Positions 33,633-42,537 are shown, counted from the stretch's first letter. The stretch is DNA of 64,000 bases from Microbacterium sp. APC 3901 (GCF_030407765.1 NZ_JASDCU010000003.1:124001-188000); one strand, 5' to 3'. Notes: generated by a model from the letters alone, not told the origin. Numbers and translations: made by a program.

Positions 33633-34090
33633 CCGCCGACTGGCGGCCCGCCGCCGATCTCGCCCTGGCCCGTGGTCGACGACTCGACCGTAGAATTCCC
33701 GCGTTCCTGCTCCGCTCGCCGATCAGCCGACTCGGCTACTGGTGGGGTACGGCCGTCGGCTGGTGCTGGGGCTCGCTGTGGAGCACCGGACCCGTCGAAA
33801 GACGCGCCGGCCTCTGGGTGTTCCAGGGGATGCCGAACTGGACGTTCAATCGCGGTGGGGTGTGCGTGGGCGGCTGCTTCCTCACCGGCGACGCACGACC
33901 GAGCGACGCCATGCTGCGGCACGAAGCCGTGCACAAGGCGCAGTGGCTGCGGTACGGAGTGCTGCTTCCGGTGCTCTATCTCTTCGCGGGCCGCGACCCC
34001 CTGCGCAACCGCTTCGAGATCGAGGCAGGACTCGAAGACGGCAACTACGTCCGCCGCAGCCGCACTCGACCGCAGACGCTCAGCGCCTAG
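33629..34090 (+). CDS. Small HExxH-motif protein, putative minigluzincin-like metallopeptidase
   Basis: I do not recognise a named family with certainty. The 153-residue protein has a tryptophan-rich hydrophobic N-terminal half (residues 25-75) and a zinc-protease-like motif HEAVH (98-102). Glutamine follows at 105, then a hydrophobic stretch and RNRFEIEAG (127-134). This reproduces the HExxHxxQ...N-x-x-E-x-x-A pattern of minigluzincin domains, with Glu130 as candidate third zinc ligand. Cys79 and Cys83 form a CxxxC pair. Similar proteins are often labelled Fe-S oxidoreductase, which the sequence does not support. It is co-translated with the arginase-family gene (ATGA) and converges, overlapping by four bases, with the SIP-like gene. 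Confidence 0.7.
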   Translation: MTADWRPAADLALARGRRLDRRIPAFLLRSPISRLGYWWGTAVGWCWGSLWSTGPVERRAGLWVFQGMPNWTFNRGGVCVGGCFLTGDARPSDAMLRHEAVHKAQWLRYGVLLPVLYLFAGRDPLRNRFEIEAGLEDGNYVRRSRTRPQTLSA

Positions 34091-34557
34091 CGCTCGACGG
34101 GCAGAAGTCCGAACCGCTCGGGTGCGTGGATCTGAGCGGGCTGGATGTCGAGTGCGCCGGTCAGGTGCTCGACGATGTCGGCAGTGCCGAGGTAACCGCC
34201 GAGAAGGGTGATGTGCGTCTCGAGCTCGTCGTCGCAGAGCATCTCGTCAGCCCAGGCGCAGGTCGCTCGCGCGAGCGCCTCGCCGGGAGCGCAGGCGCGA
34301 CCCGTTCCGGGTGCTCCTGACCGCTGGGCTCGAGCGAGCCAGGTGACGGTCATGCGGCCAGGCGCGTCGATCACACCGATGTCCGATGCGTCAGCGACCT
34401 CGATGAAGATCCGGCCCGAGGCGCACAGCGGCAATGTCGAGAGGAAGACCTCGAGTTCGGCCAACGAGTGCTCGTCGGCGGTCACCAGGTGGTGAGCACG
34501 ACGACGTGCGGCGCGACGCTCGGCACGCGTGCTGCGGGTCTCGAGGAAGGTCTCCAT
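34087..34557 (-). CDS. SIP-like (siderophore-interacting protein C-terminal-type) Rossmann protein
   Basis: The 156-residue protein resembles the NAD(P)H-binding C-terminal half of siderophore-interacting ferric reductases. ITADEHSLAELEVFLSTLP-type sequence with IFIEVADASDIGVI comes first, then TWLARA, then a helical tail around HITLLGGYLGTADIVEHLTGAL. It lacks the N-terminal flavin-binding domain of complete SIPs, so it must act with a partner or have another role. ATG 34557 follows a TATGAT box (34567-34572, minus strand), and a DtxR/IdeR-like iron box lies just upstream. This predicts iron-repressed expression. Confidence 0.75.
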   Translation of the reverse strand: METFLETRSTRAERRAARRRAHHLVTADEHSLAELEVFLSTLPLCASGRIFIEVADASDIGVIDAPGRMTVTWLARAQRSGAPGTGRACAPGEALARATCAWADEMLCDDELETHITLLGGYLGTADIVEHLTGALDIQPAQIHAPERFGLLPVER

Positions 34558-34580
34558 GATGAATCCATCATACAGCACGC

Positions 34581-34599
34581 GAAGGGTTGCCTAACCTTG
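34581..34599 (-). promoter_or_regulatory. Probable DtxR/IdeR iron box
   Basis: On the minus strand the 19 bases read CAAGGTTAGGCAACCCTTC, matching about 13 of 19 positions of the DtxR/IdeR consensus (TTAGGTTAGGCTAACCTAA). The site lies directly upstream of the TATGAT -10 of the SIP-like gene and overlaps the 3' end of the phosphatase gene. Confidence 0.6.
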
Positions 34600-35313
34600 C
34601 TCGGGCACTTCTTCCACGAGTGCCTCCCGAAGATCCCCGAGCTCCTGATCCGTCATGCCGTTCGCACGGAGATAGCCGGCGGCAGAGCCCCACCGCTCGT
34701 CCACCTGCTCGAGGAGCCCCCTCATCACGGGCGCAGGTGACTGTGTGGCCAACGCGACCGCGTGCACCGCCTGCGGATGCTGCGCCCTCAGGTAGGCGGC
34801 GATGCGATTCGACCGCTCAGCCGGCAGCAGCGACTCCGTGAGCGCGTAGTCCTCGATGATCGCCTCACGGTCGGCGCCCACTGCGGCAAGCGCAAGGGCC
34901 ACCGTCACCCCGGTGCGATCCTTGCCCACCGTGCAGTGGACCAGGGTCGGCTCTCCGGCCGCGATGATGCGGATGGCGGCGACGAGCCGCTCTCCGCTCT
35001 CCTCGAGAAGATGAAGATAGAGGTCTTCCAGACTCGTATCGGTCTCGAAGAACGAGCGCACGGATCCGAGGAACAACGGGAGGTGAGTGGTGTCAGGCCC
35101 CTCGATCTCGGTCGGCTCCGCAGCGACTTCCTCACCGTCTCGGAGATCGACGATGTGCGAGACGCGACGACGGACCTCGTGCACACCCGCTGTGGTGGCC
35201 GCCGAGAGCTGGCCCGACCGCAGCAGCATTCCCGAACGGATCCGCCCGCCCTGTGCGGGCAGTCCGCCGACGTCGCGGAAATTGTTGACGCCGCCGATGT
35301 CGAGGACGGTCAC
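34591..35313 (-). CDS. Tyrosine/dual-specificity protein phosphatase
   Basis: The 240-residue protein has the bacterial tyrosine-phosphatase (PF13350-type) layout. It starts with NFRDVGGLP, has LRSGQLS and VDLRDGEEV, and the active-site P-loop VHCTVGKDRTGVTVAL with nucleophile Cys127 and Arg133. The general acid is probably in the preceding loop. Substrates may be phosphotyrosine proteins or phosphoinositides; none can be assigned. Translation begins at a GTG that overlaps the stop of the AhpD-like gene upstream (GTGA), so the two are coupled. Confidence 0.9.
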   Translation of the reverse strand: MTVLDIGGVNNFRDVGGLPAQGGRIRSGMLLRSGQLSAATTAGVHEVRRRVSHIVDLRDGEEVAAEPTEIEGPDTTHLPLFLGSVRSFFETDTSLEDLYLHLLEESGERLVAAIRIIAAGEPTLVHCTVGKDRTGVTVALALAAVGADREAIIEDYALTESLLPAERSNRIAAYLRAQHPQAVHAVALATQSPAPVMRGLLEQVDERWGSAAGYLRANGMTDQELGDLREALVEEVPEQG

Positions 35314-35786
35314 GCCTGCGCCTGTGGAGCGCGCGGCGGAACCGGGTAACGCCCGGCGATGACGACCCTGTTGAACGCGTTGATCGAGATGCAGGCCCAG
35401 CTCAGTGCTGCGTACTCCTTCTCCGTGAAGACTCCCCCGACACGGTTGTAGACGTCGTCGGAGATCCCCTCCTCCGAGATGAACGTGAAAGCCTCGGCGA
35501 GCTCGAGTGCCGCCTCTTCGCGATCGCTGAAGACATCGCTCTCTCGCCACGTCGCGATCTGCATGAGCGTGTCCGTGTCGACGCCGGCCTTGAGCGCCCT
35601 GTCGACATGCAGACGGGTGCAGTAGCTGCATCCGTTCAGCTGCGAGGAGTGGATCATCACGATCTCCTTGAGACGGTCGTCGATGCCGTTCGCGGCGCAG
35701 ATCTCTCCGACCGTACGTGCGAAGGCGTCGAGCGCCTGATAGGCAGCCGGCTCGGTCTTGGAGAGGTGCACTCGCGTCTCGCTCAT
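35310..35786 (-). CDS. Carboxymuconolactone decarboxylase/AhpD-family protein
   Basis: The 158-residue all-helical protein has the AhpD core motif NGCSYCTRLHVDRAL with Cys53, Cys56 and His60, the proton-relay and peroxidase-type site, and KEIVMIHSSQL before it. Alkyl-hydroperoxidase or gamma-carboxymuconolactone decarboxylase-like activity is possible; the CxxC favours a redox role. ATG 35786 has TATCAT exactly six bases upstream, a leaderless arrangement. It is the first gene of a two-gene unit with the phosphatase and is divergent from an alpha/beta hydrolase. Confidence 0.9.
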   Translation of the reverse strand: MSETRVHLSKTEPAAYQALDAFARTVGEICAANGIDDRLKEIVMIHSSQLNGCSYCTRLHVDRALKAGVDTDTLMQIATWRESDVFSDREEAALELAEAFTFISEEGISDDVYNRVGGVFTEKEYAALSWACISINAFNRVVIAGRYPVPPRAPQAQA

Positions 35787-35915
35787 GCCTCAATGATATT
35801 CCGTTGTGCACTTGTTCCGGCAGGCCGCACACCGGGCGGAGGAATGCATAGTGATAGATCCCCACCGCGCTGGATGCGCAATCTGACACCCGATCGCACA
35901 CAAGAGGTTGTCACA

Positions 35916-36884
35916 GTGTCGCGGCATTTCCGCACCACCCCGAAGACAGAGCAGAATATGCAAGTGGCGATCGACACGAGCGAGTTCAACTATCTTCCCG
36001 CACAGGCGCAGGCGATGGGGGTCTCTGTACCATCCGTCCGGCGCGTCACGCTGCCTCTCCCCGACGGCCGTCACGTCAGCGCTCTCCGGTTCGGCGAGGA
36101 GACGCCCCGCGTGACGCTGCTGCACGGCGCCGGGCTCAACGCTCACACCTGGGACACGACGGTGCTCGCCCTCCGGCATCCGGTGCTGGCGATCGACCTC
36201 GCCGGGCACGGCGACTCCTCCTGGCGCAGCGACGTCGACTACTCCCCTCGCACGCTCGCGCTCGATGTCGCGACAGCGCTCGACGCCTGGACCGATGGCC
36301 CACAGCTGGTCGTCGGCCAGTCGCTCGGAGGCCTCACGGGGGCAGCGCTCGCTGCTGCTCGACCCGACCTCGTCTCGGGGCTGATCGTCGTCGACATCAC
36401 TCCCGGCATCGACACCTCCGCCGGCCCAGCCGCGCTGCGCGAGTTCTACGCCGGCCCCACCGATTTCGAGACGCGCGACGAGCTCGTCGACCGTGCGATC
36501 TCCTTCGGGTTCGGCGGCGCCCGATCCGACACCGAGCGCGGCGTCTTCCTCAACACGCGTGTGCGCGACGACGGACGTGTCGAGTGGAAGCACCATTTCG
36601 CCCACCTCGCCGCTCAGACGCTGGCAGCCCACGACCCCGGCGACGTCTCGGCGCCGTCACCGCTCCACAGCACCGGATGGCAGGATCTCACGGAGGTGAC
36701 AGCCCCCGTGACGCTCGTCCGCGCGATCGACGGCTTCGTGAGCGAGGCGGATGCGGAGGAGTTCGCCGAGCGCCTGCCCCACGCCCGCGTCACCGCCGTC
36801 CAGGCCACCCACAACGTGCAGGAGACCGCACCCGCCGAGCTGGCGACACTGATCTCCTCGTCCCTCGCTTCGCGCGGAATGTGA
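35916..36884 (+). CDS. Alpha/beta-fold hydrolase
   Basis: The 322-residue product (from GTG 35916) has the oxyanion segment LLHGAGLNAHTWDTTV, the nucleophile elbow VVGQSLGGLTG, an acidic residue region VTLVRAIDGFVSEADAEEFAERLP and the late catalytic His in QATHNVQETAP. This is a canonical Ser-Asp/Glu-His hydrolase; the substrate is unknown. The start is uncertain. GTG 35916 has AGAGG eight bases upstream, ATG 35958 begins nearer to the conserved part, and ATG 35874 would give a longer form. The gene precedes a peptide ABC importer by 95 bases but that operon has its own -10-like box. Confidence 0.85.
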   Translation: MSRHFRTTPKTEQNMQVAIDTSEFNYLPAQAQAMGVSVPSVRRVTLPLPDGRHVSALRFGEETPRVTLLHGAGLNAHTWDTTVLALRHPVLAIDLAGHGDSSWRSDVDYSPRTLALDVATALDAWTDGPQLVVGQSLGGLTGAALAAARPDLVSGLIVVDITPGIDTSAGPAALREFYAGPTDFETRDELVDRAISFGFGGARSDTERGVFLNTRVRDDGRVEWKHHFAHLAAQTLAAHDPGDVSAPSPLHSTGWQDLTEVTAPVTLVRAIDGFVSEADAEEFAERLPHARVTAVQATHNVQETAPAELATLISSSLASRGM

Positions 36885-36926
36885 CCTTCCGTTCCACATC
36901 TCGCCCTCACCACCCCGACACATCCC

Positions 36927-36932
36927 TAGGCT
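36927..36932 (+). promoter_or_regulatory. Probable -10 hexamer of the peptide ABC importer operon
   Basis: TAGGCT lies about 48 bases before the ATG of the substrate-binding protein and fits the TANNNT form; a -35 is not evident. Confidence 0.4.
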
Positions 36933-36979
36933 CGATCCATCGGCACACAGCAACTGCCGCCCCGAGAGGAAACCACCCC

Positions 36980-38500
36980 ATGTTCCGACGTACGCGACGA
37001 CTCGCGCTGATCTCCGCGATCGCGGCGAGCGCCATCGTCCTCACCGCCTGCGCAGGTGCCGCCGAGCCGGAGACCACCGAACCGGCGGGAGAGCCCGACC
37101 CGGACGCGACGCTGCAGGTGGGTCTCGTGCTCGAGCCCACCAACCTCGACATCCGTCGCACCAGCGGTGCAGCGCTCGAGCAGATCCTGATCGACAACAT
37201 CTACGAGGGTCTCGTCAGCCGCACGCAGGAGAACGAGACTGTGCCGCGCCTCGCGTCCGACTACGAGGTCTCCGAAGACGGACTCACGTACTCGTTCACG
37301 CTGAACGAGGGAATCACCTTCCACAGTGGAACCGCACTCACCTCGGCCGATGTGGTCGCCTCGTACGAGGCCGTGCGCACTGACGCGACGTTGCAGGGCA
37401 ATGCCGAGTTCGCCTCGGTGGCCTCGATCACAGCTCCAGACCCGGCCACGGTGCAGATCGCGCTGACCGAGCCGAACCAGAACTTCCTGTTCTCGCTCAC
37501 CGGCCCCGCGGGCCTCGTGTTCCAGACCGGCGACGCGACCGATCTCAAGACCGCCGAGAACGGCACCGGCCCCTTCACCCTGAAGCGATGGAGCAAGGGC
37601 AGTGCCATCACGTTCGCCCGCAACGAGGCGTACTGGGGCGAGCCTGCGGGAGTCGCCGAGGTCGAGTTCCAGTACATCCCCGACTTCACGGCCGGAGTGA
37701 ACACCGCCCTCGACGGCGGCGTCCAGGTGCTCACCGCTGTGGATCCGAATCTCGCCCCGCAGCTCGAGGAGTCCGGCGACTTCTCGCTCACCACCGGTCG
37801 GACCACCGACAAGGCGACGCTCGCGTTCAACAACGCCAAGGCGCCTCTCGACGACGTCCGGGTGCGCGAAGCGCTGCGTCTCGCGATCGATCACGAGGCT
37901 CTCGTCGAAGCCGTCGGCGCTGGCTCCACCCTCTACGGACCGATCCCCGAACTCGACCCCGGCTACGAAGACCTCTCCGATGTCGTCTCCTACGACCCGG
38001 AGAAGGCCAAGGAGCTGCTCGCCGAGGCCGGGCAGGAAGAGCTCGAGCTCACCCTGACGATCCCGAGCTTCTACGGCACGACGGTCCCGAAGGTCCTCAT
38101 CTCCGACTTCCAGAAGGTCGGCGTCACCCTCGATGTCGATTCGGTCGAGTTCCCGACCTGGTTGGAGGACGTCTACACCAACCACGACTACGACCTGAGC
38201 TTCGTGCTGCACGTCGAGCCGCGAGACTTCGGCAACTTCGCGAACCCCGAGTACTACTTCGGCTACGACAACGCCGAGGTGCAGAGCCTCTACACCGAGG
38301 CGCTGGCCGAGGTCGACCCCGACAAGTCGGCGGACCTGCTCGCCGAGGCCGCTCGGATCGTCTCCGAGGACCATGCGGCGGACTGGCTGTACAACGGCGC
38401 GACGATCACGGCCGTGAGCCCACTCGTCACGGGGTTCCCCGAGGACTCGATCAACTCGCGCATCAACCTGGCCGGCGTCACCGTGGCCACCGAGCAGTGA
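36980..38500 (+). CDS. Peptide/nickel-type ABC transporter substrate-binding lipoprotein
   Basis: The 506-residue family 5 extracellular solute-binding protein carries a lipoprotein signal ending in the lipobox LTAC (Cys near residue 25). It then has an acidic Glu/Pro linker and the SBP_bac_5 fold: LEPTNLDIRRTSGAALEQILIDNIYEGLV, YSFTLNEGITFHSGTALTSADVV and the VREALRLAIDHEAL signature. It would bind oligopeptides or another small solute outside the membrane. GAGAGGAAA precedes the ATG. It is followed by two permease and two ATPase genes in one tight operon. Confidence 0.93.
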   Translation: MFRRTRRLALISAIAASAIVLTACAGAAEPETTEPAGEPDPDATLQVGLVLEPTNLDIRRTSGAALEQILIDNIYEGLVSRTQENETVPRLASDYEVSEDGLTYSFTLNEGITFHSGTALTSADVVASYEAVRTDATLQGNAEFASVASITAPDPATVQIALTEPNQNFLFSLTGPAGLVFQTGDATDLKTAENGTGPFTLKRWSKGSAITFARNEAYWGEPAGVAEVEFQYIPDFTAGVNTALDGGVQVLTAVDPNLAPQLEESGDFSLTTGRTTDKATLAFNNAKAPLDDVRVREALRLAIDHEALVEAVGAGSTLYGPIPELDPGYEDLSDVVSYDPEKAKELLAEAGQEELELTLTIPSFYGTTVPKVLISDFQKVGVTLDVDSVEFPTWLEDVYTNHDYDLSFVLHVEPRDFGNFANPEYYFGYDNAEVQSLYTEALAEVDPDKSADLLAEAARIVSEDHAADWLYNGATITAVSPLVTGFPEDSINSRINLAGVTVATEQ

Positions 38501-38513
38501 TGACGCGCACGTC

Positions 38514-39461
38514 GTGATCCGCTACGCGCTCGTCCGAGGAGTCCTGCTCATCGCAGGGCTCCTCGTGTCGAGTGCGGTGATCTTCCTGACCCTGCGGGTG
38601 TTTCCCGGCGACGTCGCGCAGCTGATCGCGGGAACCCAGGCCTCCCCCGCCGAGGTCGAGGCGCTCCGCGAGTCGCTGGGCCTCAACCGCCCCCTTCCCG
38701 CGCAGTACGCCGAGTGGATCGGGGGCATCTTCCGGGGCGACCTCGGCACGTCTTTGCTCTCCGGCGCCTCCGTCGGTGAGGAACTGCTCGAGAAGGCTCA
38801 GGTGACGGTGCCCCTCGGCATCCTCGCCCTCCTGATCGCCGTGCTCATCGCGGTGCCGTTCGGGATCCTGGCCGCGCTGCGCCGCGGCGGACGCGGAGGC
38901 ACCGCCCTCAGCGTCGGCGCGCAGGCACTCGCCGCGGTGCCGGTCGTCTGGGCGGGGATGATGCTCATCGTCGTCTTCTCGGTCTGGCTGGGCTGGCTTC
39001 CGCCACAGGGCTTCCCCCGCACCGGATGGAGCACGCCCTGGAAGGCGCTCGAGTCGCTCATCCTGCCTGCTCTCACGATCGGCATCGTCGAGGGGGCGAT
39101 GCTCATGCGGTTCGTCCGCAGCGCCACCCTTCAGGCCGCCGGGCAGGACTTCGTGCGCACGGCGGCAGCCAAGGGCCTCACGCGCACGCGGGCACTGATC
39201 TCGCACGGCATCCCCGCCGTCGGCCTGTCGATCATCACCGTGCTGGGACTCCAGATCGCCGGCATCATCGTCGGGTCGGTCGTGATCGAACAGCTCTTCA
39301 CGCTTCCCGGCATCGGACGGATGCTGGTCGCCGACGTCGGCACGCGCGATCTCATCAAAGTGCAGAGCGAGCTGCTCGTGCTCACCGGATTCGTGCTCGT
39401 GGTGGGATTCCTCGTCGACCTGATCCACCGCGCGGTCGATCCGCGCCAGAGGGAGGCGTGA
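38514..39461 (+). CDS. DppB-type ABC transporter permease
   Basis: The 315-residue permease (GTG start) has about six transmembrane helices and the binding-protein-dependent permease (EAA-like) motif FVRTAAAKGLTRTRALISHGIP near residue 220-240. It also has the N-terminal DppB signature FLTLRVFPGDVAQLIAGTQASPAEVEALRESLGLNRPLPAQY. It starts 13 bases after the binding-protein gene and its TGA overlaps the next ATG. It forms half of the importer channel. Confidence 0.92.
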   Translation: MIRYALVRGVLLIAGLLVSSAVIFLTLRVFPGDVAQLIAGTQASPAEVEALRESLGLNRPLPAQYAEWIGGIFRGDLGTSLLSGASVGEELLEKAQVTVPLGILALLIAVLIAVPFGILAALRRGGRGGTALSVGAQALAAVPVVWAGMMLIVVFSVWLGWLPPQGFPRTGWSTPWKALESLILPALTIGIVEGAMLMRFVRSATLQAAGQDFVRTAAAKGLTRTRALISHGIPAVGLSIITVLGLQIAGIIVGSVVIEQLFTLPGIGRMLVADVGTRDLIKVQSELLVLTGFVLVVGFLVDLIHRAVDPRQREA

Positions 39462-40327
39462 TGCGCGGCTGGCTTCCGACGCTGGTGCGAACCTCCACCG
39501 GGCGATTCGGCGTGATCGTCGTCGCCGTCATCGCGCTCACCGCACTCGTCTCGCTGTTCTGGACGCCGTTCGATCCTCAGGAGTCCGATGTGCGCGCTCG
39601 CTGGTCGATCCCGAGCTGGCCGCATCTGCTCGGCACCGACGACACGGGCCGTGACATCCTCAGCCTGCTCATGGCGGGCGCTCGCACGACCGTGTTCGTC
39701 AGCATCGGCGCCGGTGTCGTCGCGACCCTCGTCGGCATAGCCCTCGCCGCCCTGGGTGCGCTCACCGCCCGCTGGCTGCGCGAGACGGTCGCCGTGCTCG
39801 TCGACATCCTGATCGCCTTCCCCGTGCTGCTGATCGCCATGATGATCTCATCGGTCTGGGGCGGCTCGCTGTGGGTGGTGATCTGGTCGGTCGGCATCGG
39901 CTTCGGCGTCAACATCGCCCGCGTCACGAGACCCGAGCTGCGCCGCGTGCAGCAGAGCGACTTCGTCCTCGCCGCGCGAGCGTCCGGCCTCACGACCGGA
40001 CAGAGCCTCGCTCGACATCTTCTTCCGAACGTCGCCCCCGTGTTCATCGTGCAGCTCTCGTGGTCGATGGCGGTCGCGGTGCTCGCCGAGGCCGGCCTGT
40101 CGTACCTCGGCTTCGGCGCCTCGGTCACGGAGCCGAGCTGGGGACTGCTGCTCGCCGACCTGCAGCGCTACATCGGCGTGCACCCGCTGTCCGTCATCTG
40201 GCCCGGCCTGGCGATCACGATCACCGTGCTGGCGCTCAACCTCCTCGGCGACGGGCTGCGGGAGGCCACCGATCCCACGCTGCGCCACCGCGCGGCAGAG
40301 GTCCATACGCCGGCGGTGATCGCATGA
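39461..40327 (+). CDS. DppC-type ABC transporter permease
   Basis: The 288-residue second permease has the OppC-type N-terminal segment PSWPHLLGTDDTGRDILSLLMAGARTTV and the cytoplasmic coupling loop DFVLAARASGLTTGQSLARHLLPN near residue 168-191. It shares a TGATG overlap with the preceding permease and an ATGA overlap with the following ATPase; GGGAGG precedes its ATG. Confidence 0.93.
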   Translation: MRGWLPTLVRTSTGRFGVIVVAVIALTALVSLFWTPFDPQESDVRARWSIPSWPHLLGTDDTGRDILSLLMAGARTTVFVSIGAGVVATLVGIALAALGALTARWLRETVAVLVDILIAFPVLLIAMMISSVWGGSLWVVIWSVGIGFGVNIARVTRPELRRVQQSDFVLAARASGLTTGQSLARHLLPNVAPVFIVQLSWSMAVAVLAEAGLSYLGFGASVTEPSWGLLLADLQRYIGVHPLSVIWPGLAITITVLALNLLGDGLREATDPTLRHRAAEVHTPAVIA

Positions 40328-41115
40328 GCCTCGAGGTGACAGACCTCGTCGTCCGCATCGACGGACGCACCGTCGTCGACGGCATCTCGTTCGAGGTGCC
40401 GGACGGGTCCCGCCTCGGCCTGATCGGCGAATCCGGCTCCGGCAAGTCGCTGACCGCTCTCGCGGTGCTCGGGCTGCTCCCCGAGGGGGCGGTCGCGAAC
40501 GGCAGCATCCGCTGGAACGGCACCGAGCTGATCGGACTTCCGGATCGCGAACTCGCGCGATTGCGCGGTGACGAGATCGGCATCGTGTTCCAAGAGCCTC
40601 GCACCGCCCTGAACCCGATCCGCACGGTCGGCAGACAGATCGCCGAGTCGATCCGCATCCACGAGGGCATCGGTCGGCGAGAGGCCCGCGAGCGTGCGAT
40701 CCAGGAGGCCGCACGCGTGCGGCTGCCCGACCCCGCCTCGATCGTCGATCGCTATCCGCACCAGCTCTCGGGCGGTCAGCGGCAGCGAGTGGCGATCGCG
40801 ATAGCCCTCGCGTGCCGGCCGCGTCTCCTCATCGCCGATGAGCCGACAACCGCTCTCGACGTCACCATCCAGGCCGAGATCCTCTCACTGCTGTTGAGGC
40901 TCGTCGAGGAGGAGGGCATGTCTCTCATGTTCATCACGCACGACCTGGCGGTGCTCGCACAGGTCGCGACCCACGGCGTCGTGCTCGAAGACGGACTCGT
41001 GGTCGAGGCTGCACCCGTGAGCACGCTCCTGACCGCTCCGACGTCCCCCATCACGCAGGGTCTCCTCCGCGACGCCACCGCGACGCTCTGGCGTCCTGAG
41101 GGAGGCAGACGATGA
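40324..41115 (+). CDS. DppD-type ABC transporter ATPase
   Basis: The 263-residue ATPase has Walker A GESGSGKS near residue 36-43, a Q-loop [10 protein letters not shown], signature LSGGQRQRV, Walker [13 protein letters not shown] and the H-loop ITHDL. It lacks the C-terminal oligopeptide-transporter extension of many DppD proteins. Overlaps by four bases on both sides place it in the importer operon. Confidence 0.94.
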   Translation: MSLEVTDLVVRIDGRTVVDGISFEVPDGSRLGLIGESGSGKSLTALAVLGLLPEGAVANGSIRWNGTELIGLPDRELARLRGDEIGIVFQEPRTALNPIRTVGRQIAESIRIHEGIGRREARERAIQEAARVRLPDPASIVDRYPHQLSGGQRQRVAIAIALACRPRLLIADEPTTALDVTIQAEILSLLLRLVEEEGMSLMFITHDLAVLAQVATHGVVLEDGLVVEAAPVSTLLTAPTSPITQGLLRDATATLWRPEGGRR

Positions 41116-41906
41116 GCCTGATCGAGGCCCGGTCGCTGCAGCGCGACTTCGTGGTCCCGAAGCGTTCGACCTTCGAGCGCACCCGACGGCAGACCGCACT
41201 GGCGCCGACCGATCTCGACATCGTCGAGGGGTCGTCCGTCGGCATCATCGGCGAGTCCGGGTCCGGCAAGTCCACCCTCGTCAAACTGCTTCTCGGTCTC
41301 GACCGCCCGACGTCCGGCACCGTCACCCTCGACGGCAGAGCGGTGGATGCGTCCGCATCCGCACGATCGCTGCACTGGCTGCGCCGTCAGACCGGGCTCG
41401 TCTTCCAGGACCCGTACGCCTCGTTGGACCCGCGGATGACCGCCGCGCAGACCGTCGGCGAGCCGCTGTGGGCGCTCGGGATCGATGGCGATCACCGAGC
41501 CAGAGTGCGCGAAGTGCTCGAGCAGGTGGGACTGGAGCCCGAGATGGGCGATCGATACCCGCACGAGTTCTCGGGCGGGCAACGGCAGCGCATCGCTCTG
41601 GCGAGGGCCATCGTCCACCGTCCGCGCATCCTCGTCGGCGACGAGCCGCTGTCGGCGCTCGATGTGACCGTCCGTGCGCAGATCCTCGAGCTCCTCATCG
41701 AGCTGCGCCGCACCGCCGACCTCACGCTCGTGCTGGTGTCGCACGACATCGGGGTGGTGCAGAACCTCTGCGACACCGTCGTCGTGATGAAGGACGGCGA
41801 GATCGTCGAGCGCGGCACCACCGCGGACGTGCTGCTGCACCCGACGCACGACTACACGAAGACGCTGCTGGCCGCGATCCCGGTCATCCCCGCTCCCCCG
41901 GCGTGA
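41112..41906 (+). CDS. DppF-type ABC transporter ATPase
   Basis: The 264-residue ATPase has Walker [11 protein letters not shown] near residue 45-54, Q-loop [11 protein letters not shown], signature FSGGQRQRI, Walker [13 protein letters not shown] and VSHDIGVVQ. It is the last gene of the five-gene importer; together the operon encodes a complete binding protein, heterodimeric channel and heterodimeric ATPase. It converges on the GNAT gene with nine bases between the stops and no visible terminator. Confidence 0.94.
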   Translation: MSLIEARSLQRDFVVPKRSTFERTRRQTALAPTDLDIVEGSSVGIIGESGSGKSTLVKLLLGLDRPTSGTVTLDGRAVDASASARSLHWLRRQTGLVFQDPYASLDPRMTAAQTVGEPLWALGIDGDHRARVREVLEQVGLEPEMGDRYPHEFSGGQRQRIALARAIVHRPRILVGDEPLSALDVTVRAQILELLIELRRTADLTLVLVSHDIGVVQNLCDTVVVMKDGEIVERGTTADVLLHPTHDYTKTLLAAIPVIPAPPA

Positions 41907-41915
41907 TCTCGGGTC

Positions 41916-42533
41916 TCAGCGCCCCGAGCTCATGCTGAAGAACTTCCGCCGGCGGCTCGGGCGCAGGGCACGTCGCATGTAGACGGTGCCGAGATCGCGG
42001 CCGAACTTGTGACCGACGCGACCCGTACGCCCGGCTTCGACGAATCCGAGCCTGGCATGCAGGCGAATCGACGCGTCTGCTTTGGTGTCGCTGATCACGG
42101 CCACCATCTCGCGGATGCCGAGCTGCTCGCATGCGTCGATCAGCGCCTGCAGCAGTGCGGCTCCGAGGCCTTTGCCGCCGGCCCCCGGCCCGAGGTAGAT
42201 CGAGTCCTCGACGGTGTATCGATAGGCGTTCTTCCCCGCCCACGGCTGCGCCAGCGCGTACCCGATCACGACTCCCGCCGGCGAGACAGCCACCAGGAAG
42301 GGCAGGCCGAGCTTGTTCAGCAGCGCGAACTTCTCCCGCCAATAGGGGATGCTGCTGCGTCGCTCATCGAGCGTGACGACCGAGTTGCTGACGAAATGGT
42401 TGTAGATCTCGCGAACGTATGGCAGGTCGCCCGACCGTGCGGCACGGATCGAGTACGAGAACACGTCGGGTTCCGGCTGCGGTCGCAGATGGCGCGGCAG
42501 AACGCGGCGGCGATCACCGGGCTCGAACTGCAT
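41916..42533 (-). CDS. GNAT-family N-acetyltransferase (phosphinothricin-type)
   Basis: The 205-residue protein has the GNAT fold of the phosphinothricin/methionine-sulfoximine acetyltransferase (YncA/Pat) group: IRAARSGDLPYVREIYNHFV, TLDERRSSIPYWREKFA, and the acetyl-CoA loop GAGGKGLGAALLQALI near residue 118-133. VGHKFGRDLGTVYMRRAL follows. It would N-acetylate an amino acid or small amine; the natural substrate is not known. ATG 42533 has TAAGCT six bases before it, and this box overlaps the last codons of ung, so the gene probably has its own leaderless transcript. Confidence 0.88.
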   Translation of the reverse strand: MQFEPGDRRRVLPRHLRPQPEPDVFSYSIRAARSGDLPYVREIYNHFVSNSVVTLDERRSSIPYWREKFALLNKLGLPFLVAVSPAGVVIGYALAQPWAGKNAYRYTVEDSIYLGPGAGGKGLGAALLQALIDACEQLGIREMVAVISDTKADASIRLHARLGFVEAGRTGRVGHKFGRDLGTVYMRRALRPSRRRKFFSMSSGR

Positions 42534-42537
42534 GCGA

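Noticed and set aside
33629..34090. Fe-S oxidoreductase as the identity of the HExxH protein.
   Set aside because: The three cysteines do not make a recognised Fe-S or radical-SAM motif, while HEAVH with a downstream Glu is clear.
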